DNA from: Liolophura sinensis
Taxonomy: Eukaryota > Mollusca > Polyplacophora > Chitonida > Chitonidae
Direction: 5' to 3'
NCBI RefSeq assembly: GCF_032854445.1
Contig: NC_088300.1
Coordinates: 22,363,608 to 22,427,607 of the forward strand
Length of the DNA: 64,000 bases
This document shows positions 10,879 to 22,800 of this stretch, one piece after another. Numbering within the stretch: position 1 is the first letter of the stretch; the number at the start of each line of letters is the position of its first letter. The notes below the pieces were generated by a model. The model searched no databases. It was not told where the DNA came from and saw only the letters and a program-made list of their open reading frames with translations. The position numbers were made by a program, and so were the translations under genes.

Positions 10879-13800
10879 GTAAATGCATATTTTTAACGTC
10901 AGTTTTGGCGCGAAGTTGATCATATTTCTGCTTAATTTAAATCATTGCTTGCCCCTCGTCGAGTTAGCGCAAATACTCCGTCCCTCCCCCATGCAACTTG
11001 AAATACTGCGGTGTCACTCATTGAAGCAGAACAACGATTAGCGGAATCCATTGTGCTTATATATCTACCCATAACGCTGTTAGACACTACAATTTTACAT
11101 CTTTAATTTGAAGTCATTAATGAAAATCTTTAATACGATAAAATTTATGGAAAATTTAACAGCTTGGATCTCGAAGCATTGAAAACATGTACACATGTAG
11201 GCCTATCCACTTTTTCATTGAGATACAAATAATAAACGCTAAACCTTTTCTCCTTGACAGCTGCGAGCCCAAATTCCGGTGTTAAAAAAGGCTGTTTTTG
11301 ATGAACAGGAAAATCAGAATAAACTTAAGGTAATGTTTATCTTGTGGACTTACCATTTACTTGCTCCTACAAGCTTTAGACATCTATCTCTTAAATAGCA
11401 ATGATGGAATGTAAATTTTAATACAAAGCTCTGCTTCGCTGGAGATAAGACCAGATTAAGAGATTAAGATTTGGTGACCATCACTGTATATGTATGCTTT
11501 GCAAATGGTTCACAATAGGCTTTTAGTTTCTCATTATTATCTTGCATATCGATAGTATAGCCTGATGTTGTCTGCTAGCCACAGCTGTAGCAGCAGGTGG
11601 GTGAAGTGCCAGAACATTTGAAGTCTTGATTAATGCAAACAATAATTTGAGAAGAAGTTAGAACATGCACATTAATGTGTAATATGGGTAATGAATGTAT
11701 GCCGTACACTTATGAGTTGACCATCTTGTGCCTGATAAATAACAATTATGGTAAAATTTATCTTAAGCTGTGATTTATTTTAACTTTCCTTTCAAGGATG
11801 TCTTGAAGGAAAAAGAACAAGTTATTCGCAAATATGAGCAAGAAATCGACAGCTTGTCATTCAGAAATCAACAACTGTCCAAGAGGGTACTGTTTCTGCA
11901 GGATGAATTAGAGAGTGCTGAGGTCAGCAAAAAGAAAAGCAAGGTGTGGGTCATATATATTTAGTTACATTTGTACATATATGTGAATTTCCTATCAAGG
12001 CTGTTGTTTTATTATTATTATTATTTATTAATGTGATATAGTTTATTACTGCTTCATTCTATGTGGAACCATTAACTGTGTATTTTAGTTCCTACAGTCA
12101 ACAATACTGGGTGGAATCATGTTTTAACTTGCGTGTATTAAGACATTTACATTTTCTTTATTGACCTGTACTTTTGATGTCATTATAAAGTAATTAGTGA
12201 TTTATTCATTCTTTCTTATTTTACCCATACCAGAAAGGTGGAGATGAGCATCACCATGAGCCTCAGAATTCTGTGGGAGCCAGTTCCGTCTTTGGGGAGG
12301 AGCTGAAGAGTAAAATAGAAGAAAATGCCAAACTTCACAAACAGGTAAGCTGGATCACTTGGGTAAGCCACCATTTGATGAGAGCCAGTTCTTTGTTTTG
12401 AGAAGAACTCAGCACTTGTATAGAGGTAAATGCCAAACAAACAAGTGAGCTGCCAGTACTTAAGTGCTCACACATTTAGTGGTTGGGGATGAGAAGAATT
12501 GTTGTAGGATTATTATCAGGATATACATTGTTTGCAACAGTCTACACTAAAGTGGTGTTGCAATCTTGTTGAAATAGTATTGTTTGTATTCAGTGTTAAT
12601 TTTTGCCTCGAAGATTTATTATGCTAAAATCGTCCACTAGTCTGCGACTATTAGAGTTACAGGTTCAAATCCAGATCTCATCATTTAATCTGCAGCTTTA
12701 CTTCAGGGGTTTTGCCAGGTACACATACTTGGTGCAAGGCTTTTCCCTAGGCTCTTCCATCTAGAAACCTGTGTCACTTTCATAACAGTAACATATTTTG
12801 CTTGAAACACCAATTAATTGGATAAATGAAATATGGATTTACATCAGTAGGATGTACTTTCAAGCTGATATTACCGAACACTGCTACAAAAAGTTCAAAT
12901 TGTCCATTTCCTAAAAAAAATGTGCTCAGGGTTGTCAAATGCTGTTTAACTGGATGTACAAAACTTTATCATGTAATCTAGGTATAATTTCTGTGATGGT
13001 TGGGTTTGGTGTATTAGGTTCAGGAGGCTGAGCAGATGTACAAAAGTAAACTGTCCTCTCTGGAAGAGAACCTGTCCAAACTACAACTAGAGTCTGCTCA
13101 GCATCAGGAAGTTCTCAATGCTACAGTTCAGAGTAACAAGACTCAGACGGATAAACTACAAGAAGAGAAGGCCATGCTTGAGGTACAAAGGCAGATAACC
13201 ATCATCTGATATATTGCTTGACAAACATCATCACTGCTGTTCTACCTTCTCTCACGATTTGTGAAGCTTTGGTGACAATAAGCGATAAGCGATGCAGGTG
13301 TGGCCGTCAGCCGCTTGTCTTTCACCAGTTTGTTATGCATATCACACTTGCAAAATGTTTGTCAGTAACTGAGCAATGGTTAGTGGCTTTCTCCGGGCTC
13401 TCCAGCCTTAAAACTGACTGCCACAATATAGTGAAAAATTCTTATGGTAGTAAACAACAGTCAATCCTCTTACATGTATCTCTTGTGAAAAATATCTTGA
13501 TTTCTTATCAAAGCGCTCTTACAGTTTACAATGCAGAATGTATATATTAATGTGGTATTTTTAATTTGAATGCTTTCATTGCATTAGATTTAGCTTGAAT
13601 TTTTTTAAAAGTTTTATTCTGTATAATTTTTTCTCCATATTCGTTCTTTTAGGTTCGCTTGCAGTCAGTAGAACAGGAGATGAAAGAGGCCAATTCCAGA
13701 GCTCAGATTGCGTAAGCTTTGAGACATATGATGCTCTAAATGTTGTGAAAAGTTAATCTATATGTTGTATACATGGATCCAGATCATGTAAATAGGAAAC

Positions 13801-16800
13801 GTTAAACAATTTGAGTTTAGCGGCTTTTATTGTTGGGTCTACTCGAGTACTCAACTCTAGTTTTTTTTCTTTGAATTAGCTGATGAAATGATGTTAAAAA
13901 AATCTCCTCTTGTTAATTGTGCTGTCAAGAAAAAAGGCTTTGTAATATACATTACATACATATTCCTGCTGTAGTACTTCAACATGAAGATGTGTAACAT
14001 AGATTTATGCCGTTAAATGTCATTTTCTGTTCATTTCAGGGAGGGAAAGCTTGATACAGTATCCACTGAGCTTCAGTTTAGATTGGAAAACGCTAACCGG
14101 ATCCTCTCTACTAAGTTACCCTTTATTGACACAAGTAGGTTCACTATAAGATGATATTGAAAGTCTGGTAGGTTATTTGCATGACATGTAGATCTGACTG
14201 TGTTGCCCCAGCACTTACTGTAGTCTGCGTTGAAACCATTGAAAACATGTTTTACAATACCACAATAAAATTTAATGTACCTAAATATATTTAAATAAGT
14301 TTTTAGTCATATGCTTTGGTATTTACATAGATTGATGCAGTGAGGATATACATGTTTGTAGTTTGTATATTACAGCTAGAAAGGTGTTTTGTTCATAACA
14401 CCGTCACATTCTTTAAATGTGTACTGACCAGGCATTTCCTCAAGGGTTTAAAATTCCTTCAGCAGCATGTACTAGTGTTCTTATTTTGTCATCATTTTAT
14501 TTTCAGAACACAGACACTTGAACTCACTTAATGTCCCCACCCATGACCGCAAACATCAGCTGAGAGTGAAGGAACTGGTCAGTCATTCAGTCAACTTAGT
14601 CAAGGAGCTGACCCAAGGGCTGTCTAACTTCTACACATACTCTGAGCAGAGGTCCAAGATTTACCCCTGTGATAGTTCCTCAGAACCTCTCAGCCCTGTC
14701 AACGCTAAGGTATATACACTCTTGTATTGGGAACACAATGCTCTGGTCTCTCTCTGTGTCAGTCAGTCAGTGTTACCTATTTGTAGCAGAAGGGTAAATT
14801 CGCTCTTTATTACTATTAATTTATCAGTAAGTATCAGCTTGAAATATAGGAAAGTACATGCAGAATATATACATTTTACAAGTACGTGTAGCTTTATTGT
14901 GAAGAAATTCCACAGTTTGTTTGGGTTGTGCAAAGCTTTTCAACTACCTGACCACCAGTAACCTCCACTGTTGTATCTACATATAGGGTGTACTGCCGTT
15001 CACCTCCATTGCTCTACTGGTGCTGATTCTTTTACCATTTTGTGAACTACTTAGAGAGTAAAATCACGTGCTAACTGAAGGGATGACTGCATGTAATGGA
15101 CAGACAAACCCTGAAGACAGTTGTTGACATATACACCTGAGCTCAGAGAAACTCTCCTTAGCAAATGTTCTCACTGTGACGAGGATTTAAACAGAACTCC
15201 CCAGGTAGTGGGTGTGACACAGGTAGGGGTGGGGATGTTCCACTCTGATTTGGCTGGTCGCAAGGTATATCACAATATACATGTGAATATGTAAACTCAA
15301 CTAACCTCCTAAAGAGGGGAAACCAGTCCGCGAACCACACCACATTTACAAGTAAATTTTCTGTTCTGTATTGTATTGCTTCATTCATGTTTCAGTACTG
15401 TCAGTATTTACATGAGAACTTGGGCTTTTTGCGGCCTGTGGAGCAGTCATTACGTCACTTCATGGAGACCCTGAAGGAAGACTCCCTCACTACACTGGTA
15501 TACTATCCATTCTCAGCTATCTCAGTATTTCGGTTTTAAGTTTACATTTTCTTCATCAGTATATTTATAATGTAAAGGGATGTTGGAACATTGTGTAATT
15601 TGGTAGTAGTTAGTTTGAAATTCTCATGCTGATAAAACAGCTTCAGATTTTCATCAGGTGCGATAAGAAGAGATTAAAATAAGCATTTTTTCCATGTTTA
15701 CAACAATTGCAGTGACTTCCTGCATTAAACCACAATAGGCAAAAATTGTATTATTGAATATAAGAAGCTGTTGTTGTTTTAAAAACGTGTGGAGGCAGTC
15801 ACATTTTCTTAAATCTAAGGATCTTGTCTATTGGATGAAGTTCTGAATTCAATTGAACTCCGCTAAGAACATATTTATTTTCCACCTTATCTATTTCTGA
15901 AACTATTGCTGACTCAATCAGCTAAACTGTTGGACTCACCGCTGATGGTGAACCCCAGTGAATGGGATGGCAGATGTGATTCCATTTCTCATTAGTTTGG
16001 CTACAGCGTTAAGTCAGGAATTTTGTTAGGTTCCTGGCAAAGGGCATTGGTTTACCCAGGAAAGTCCAAGTTTCCTCCATGTATACATTTTTTTTTCTCA
16101 CGTTTTACTTTATATTGTTTTGTTATGAAAAATTGTGGTTTGTTTTAACATCTTTTTCAGACTTAATCACTGTATATGTATTATCCCAGTTCAGCCCAGG
16201 CTTGAATTCCTACCAGTACTCTGTAAATTTATAAACATTAACAAAACTATTCAGTTATTGTTTCTCTTATGAATCAGGAAACTGCAGTGGAAGTCCAGGC
16301 CTTAGGTACCCACTTCAGGAAACTTGTGGATTATTTGAACAGATTACTGCCTTACCAGTTACTAAGGTTTGTGATACTGCTAAATGAAGTTTTATTGTTT
16401 CTTTTCCATGCATGCAATTCTTTCTTGAGCTATTCTCCTATCTATATGAATGGGGTTGTAGTAGTCTTTAGTGAAAAAAAATTGCAAAAAGAATAATTTA
16501 CAGTTAAACGTTAAAAGAATACAACTGAATGAGGTTTTCCCTAATTTCTTCTAATTTTTAGGACAGATATTAGTGGTGTTGAAATCCAAGAATTACATGT
16601 CTCACCCAGTTTTTTGAAAAAGTAATGATATGAATATACTGTTCATTTGATGGACTAAACATGTGATAACAAGAAACTAAAATATTCCTGCTATAAATAC
16701 ATGTATACTGGCTTAAAGGAGAGGACCAAGTGTACCAAAAATTATTGGGTACTTAATATGGGAAGCTACCTTACATGTACATTCACGTCTGTGCCAAATG

Positions 16801-19800
16801 GACTGTAAGTTCTAAATGAATGTTAAGGGCATTATTGTGTTCAAATCCAGCTGACGCTATTCCAGAAGGAATAATTGTAAGAAATCGTGACATGGTTCCC
16901 CTATCCATGAATTTAACTTGTGGATGAAAAATATTCATGGATATGTTGTAAAATCATAATCCAGGCAAATAATCAAATATCTTTCTTCATTGAAGATACC
17001 AGATGAAAGTCTTTCACATCTGTCATACAATAAATTTATCTTGGAGTAATGAAATACTTTCATGATACTTTCACAGCATAGATGAGGAGTGTGCTTTATC
17101 CTCGTGCCCGTCAACACTGGAGGCCAAGAACAGAGAACTCTACACATCTCTGAAGAAACTCAACGCAGTATTTAACAAATTAGAGACGTACATCAGCATA
17201 ATAACATCCCAGAGTAAAGGTGAGATAGATGACAGCAGATTGAGTAATGCTCTGTGTCAAATGTATAAATGTATATGTTGCTTAGCTTTTGCTCAACTAC
17301 AGGTATTGAATCCACAGTAATTTAATCAAAAATTTAATCAAAGAGTTCACTGAAAAATGTTCCTAATGTTTTAAGCATCCATGTTTTGTCCAAACTACCA
17401 TATCTTCGATTATTTCTTTCTCTTGAAAAGTAAATTTTTTTTTCCCCATGAAACATTATAAGGAGTTATTGTTGCTGTCTTTCCCGCAGGGGAGTCCTTT
17501 CGTCATCCACCAGGTAGTTATGGTTCCATATTTAAACAGCTGTGCAGCTGCCTGACGGATCTGCATGAAGCTGTAAAAGGTAAGAGATTAGGAAATTGAT
17601 TGACAAGATCTCCTTCAAGAGGCTCTTGTCTTCTGTGATGAGTAGGAACTATACTAATTACATTTAGATTGATGGGTTTGCAAATTCATACATATCACAT
17701 GACTATGATGAGTGGAAGGTCACTCATGTAGATATGTTGCCTTCAGGTTGATTTCTGCCCTGGTGACCTTGGCCTGTTGTGCTGTCGTTTGTTTGATAAT
17801 GTTTATAATTACATGTTTATGGCGGAGTTGGTTGCAACTTTACATCAACAATATTGTCACTTCTTTGTCAGTTCTTTTATTTAACCTTTGCAAACATAAT
17901 TATTTAATTTATAGATTGGAAAAACAAAACATAAAAAAACAAGAAAACAAGTGGTTGTATTTATAACAGCCAAACAGCCAATGAACAGCTTGTTAAGGGA
18001 AGGAATTGTGTGGTAGTTTCAGTTGTTCTGCAAGAATATTGAAAGGAAGATAAAGCTGTTTTGTTCCACTCATAGAACTCAAGATTGAGACTTTAAGGCA
18101 AAGTCATTAGTGACTAATGACAAGATTTTTAGATTATCACAATCTTTCTGACTTTAAATAAGCTTGTATGTGTGTCCTTTAATTAACATGAGTCCCCCTT
18201 TAATGTTTATGTTTTTTATTGTTTTGCTAGAGGTGTCCAAACACTACAATTCCAAAGTGTCTCTAGAGCATCAGTTACCGACTGCAACCCAGAAGTTAAA
18301 GACAACTGATGAGTGTATTGTGTCATCACTGGTTACCCTGGTTACCACAACAGGAAAGGTATGGTGGTGTGCCTTAGCTCATGATTCAGGGCTTCTAATT
18401 GGTAATCACTTGATACTGTATATATGTAGAAAGGCATGATATTGCAGATGCTAAAGCTGAGTTTTTTTCCACTTGAATATATCCCATTGCCCACATACCT
18501 GATCACACAATATGGATGTTAAACACTGTGATCTGTTTCAAGGCTAAATTTTTTCCATATGTTATTACAAAAGCTGAAATGATAATGTGTAAACCTGCAA
18601 TGTTACCAGAGTTGCATCATGTGCAAGTAACTGATATATTGTTAAACCTCATGAGACATGTCTCTTTGCATTGTGACGTTGACAATATCATTTACTGTGT
18701 GTTTTATTTGTGCTAAATCATTTTTAAGCTGTTTCATTAGTATGAATAGGTTCTTCTAGAAAAAGAATAGACTTTGAATATAAACTAGGTTTTGAATTGA
18801 GATTCTGCTCCTTGAGCAGAAGCTGTAAGAGAAGACAAGAGAAGAATGGTCAGATACATGGCAAGTTACATTGATTCCTAAAGGACATAAAACATCAATC
18901 AGATATAAGATAAATAATTGATTGAAAAGTAAGAGAATAAGTGTCAGGTTTAGTGTTATCAGTACTTGAGTATGAGTGTGTTTTCAGTTTTCAGCATTTT
19001 TGACGGGGAACCAGGATTTCTTTGAGGAGCCGGCAGGGTACAGGACCAGAGGGAGCAGTGTGGTTGGGGGACTGAATGATATCAATCAGTCCAACCCCAT
19101 CGTGGCTACGTTCAGACAGCAATCAGCTGCCTATCTCTCCAGTCTAACCAGGGTAAGGCAAGGATATTCCTGCAAGATGGCGTATCTTGATTATATGTTC
19201 AGTGACCAAAGATATACATTATGTCTGGCAGTAGATCCAAGATATCTTCAGGGTTCACCTGTTTAGTTTAGTGAAAGTTATTGTTAGACTGTTTAGCTTT
19301 ATAATCACTTCTTTGATAGCTTTAACACCCATTATGAAAAATATTGTATGAAAGGCTGTACGATGACCAGAACTACATATGAACTTACGAAATAATTGCC
19401 CTTTCATCATCCCTGTATTGTCCAAGTCAGTAGACCATCAGGTAGAACAGCTCCTGAATTTCTGAACCAATTCATATTCCAGCCATCACCAGAAACAGTG
19501 CCTCACAAAGTGGCCCTGCAGAACCGACGCATCTTATTGAGCTCAGCGGAAAGTCGGGACAGCTTAGCGGGGCAGGTAAGACACTAGCCTCAAAATCCAT
19601 GTACATGGAATAATGCCTCTATAAATGACATAACTATTAATCATGATCCTTCCATACTTTGGAAAAGAGTGACAGAAAAAAGATAGCTAAAGGCTGGTGG
19701 ATTTATACTCAGGGCACTATAGTTTCTACTCATAAAACTGACATCTGCAGTGTAAGTAAAATATTCTTGAGCACATCTGCAAACACAAATGAAGTAAACA

Positions 19801-22800
19801 AGTAAGACAGACATGGCTTCAATTGAAGTTTACCAAGAAAGCTTTGAGGCCTTGAGTTAACACATGTAACATTGGGAACACTAATATTGGTCTCATTTGG
19901 TCTGAATTGTGAATCACACAGATACATGTTTAATTTGAGTGAAGAATCCTGGAGGCATGTAACTTGTTAGGCATTAACAAGAAAAAAAAGGTACTCATTC
20001 AGTCACATTTAACCTGCTCCTACTGTGAATGTAGTTAGGGTATTTCACATATAGACAGGCTGATTTGAGTGCCTCTGTTGACAATATGTTAACCTGTGTA
20101 AAGGAGGTATGGTAAACAAAGAATTGCTCACACATATGTTTGTTATTTTATCCTCCAGATAACTTCATTCCAAGAGAAGGTCAACAAACTAGAGCAAGAT
20201 AAGGAACATTGGATGTTAGAATTGCAACTGCTTCAGATTAAATATGAGAAAGAAATTCAGGTTGGTTACTTATTGTCTTCTGGTTTATTCGTTTACGGGG
20301 AAAAAAAGAGAATTTGACTTAAATTTGAGTCCTATTTGTTTGAAATTCATGTGATCTGGTTTTCTGATTTGACTCTTTTTGCCTCAGTTGCTCATTGGAT
20401 TAAAGCACTACTTTCCTTTTACCATTTCACATCAGCTTTGACGAATGCGTGACAGACTTAAAAATAAGAATGTACTTCTTTGGTTTTATACTACATGTAC
20501 ATGAAGCCAGAATTTTCAGAGAGAATAAGATCTATGAGAAAATGTGACATGAAATTCACTACCAGTGTTCAGAACCTGTGTACAAATCTTGTTCTTGAGC
20601 TAGTAATGCTTGACCAGACTTTGCAATGTACCATTTGTTTATTATCGTTGTGCTTCGAATACTGAATACATGTTTATTTGCAGTTATTTCTGTGAACATA
20701 TTAGATACAGTGGACCTATGAGATTGTCAGCTTTATAATTATATCTGTTTTGTATTATGTTCTTTAACTTTCAGAAAGGGAAAGAATTGTCAAAGAAGCT
20801 GGAACAAACAGAAAACGCCCATTCAATAGGCTCTATACAGGATAACATAGATCAGCCACCTGTATTGCCACTTTCAGGGGCGACAGATAGTACCACAACC
20901 CCGTCTGTACAAACATCCTTGGTGAGTCAAGCTGTCTGATCACAATCCAATGCTACTCTGTCTGTTATTGTGAGAACGTTCATAAAGTATTTGTGGTATT
21001 AATGAGTATGTGAGGATTTCTTTTTTTGTTGTGATTTGGCAGGAAGTTTCAAATGATAATCAAGACCCAATTTGTGCATGGCAAATACAGCAATGTCTGA
21101 TTTTGAAAACAGCACAAAAGGGTTGTCACTTTCTAAGGCTAAGCTGTACAGTCATTGGAAGAAGCAGTCAATAATTAATTTGAAGAACAAGATGGAAGAT
21201 GATGTAATTTTTGCCTTAGATGATTTAGGGCTTTATGGAATAAAAGTACGGAAGCACTTTTCTCTGTTGACATCTGAAACACTTTTTTCCTGTATCTAAT
21301 GACATGACACTAGCAGTCATTTATCCTGATTTATTTTTCGCAAATATATGTAGTCGTCCAGTAACTCCATCCTTGCTTGGCGCTCAGCACTCAGTACTGA
21401 GTGGTTAGAGCAAAGAAACATGACTGGTTGGCCCGATGTGAGTATAGTGTGACTGGGTAGGGTGTAATGTCTGGTGTCTTCGCCATGATGCTTCAGTCAC
21501 AGCAGCACTTCGGTGGCATGGACAAGAAGACACATTATATGTGTACACACCTAAGGATTCTTCATTGTCATATGACTGAAAAATCTTTAATTATGATGTA
21601 AAATCACAAGCATTCATTCATTCATTGCTCCCTAATACGGACGCTTTTCTTTGCTACTCAGTTGGGTAAGTTGGAGGTGACACCAGGAGGAAGCGACACA
21701 GACACAAGAGAGCAGCTGATCAAAAACCACTTCTCTGGCCGTGTAAATGAGCTGACATCACAGCTGCAGACAGCCGACAGTAAAGCTGTCAACTTCCTGG
21801 CCGAGGTACTGTATGGGTTGTATATTTTGTGAACCAACTATATTGTTTTCACATTTTTACGTCACATCTATAGCATCTTTCTTCATGGTTCAGTTGACAA
21901 GCTTCAGATATAAATACATGTAAAATAATCTTGTGTATTATATGTATATATATATATATATATATGTATATACCAGAGAACAAAAATGGCCATAATTTTG
22001 TTGGAAATTGACAAAACAGCTAAAATTTGATCTGTAACTTGTCAAGGTGGAGCTATGTTTCAAGTGTCATTTTGAAAAGGGGCTAGAAAACCAAAATCTT
22101 TTGTTCATATTGGACCAAAAACTTGAACTAGACCTTATGGTGAAGCCAGCGGCCAAGTTTTAATTTCACAGGATGAACCATTTTGTAAAAGGTTTGGAAA
22201 ACTGTAGAGATGGCTTGATGGACTGAAAGATAGGGTGCGAACCTTTAGTACTGGTAGAGGACTAGTAAAGAGGACTGATGTACTATTACAGGTGAAGGCT
22301 TTGCATAAGAGGCTGAAGATTGCAGAACGAGCTAAGGACGGTGCTCAGGAAGATTTAAGAGTGACCTCACAGGAGATTACACAGCTTAGGGTAAGCTATG
22401 ATAAAGGCATCACCAAGGCTGTGAAGAATTGTTTGTACCCATAGTCAAACAGCTTAGGTCTAGTCAATGTCAGGAATGTTAGATCTTCTGTTCCACTCTC
22501 AGAGCAAAAATAAAGCTGAATTCTACTTTGTATGATGGTTATGACTATGATCAGATTCTTGTCACACTCTTTAGCGATCAGTCAATGGTCTTTCAAAAGA
22601 AGTGTTGTTTTAATGTCAGTAAAGAAGCCATATAACTGGGTTTTGATGTTGTGCAGGATGAACTTCAGACAACTACACGGAGTTACGAGGGACAGCTAAG
22701 TATGATGAGTGAACACCTCGCTGGAATGAACGAAAAATTAGCGCTGCAGAAAGATCAAATAGATGAGCTCACAGTGCAGCTTAGTTTAGCAAAGGTGAGT

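Noticed and set aside
14518..14961. 147-aa plus-strand frame as a separate gene
   Set aside because: Its first part is PPP1R21 exon 8 read from an internal Met, and the rest is intron.
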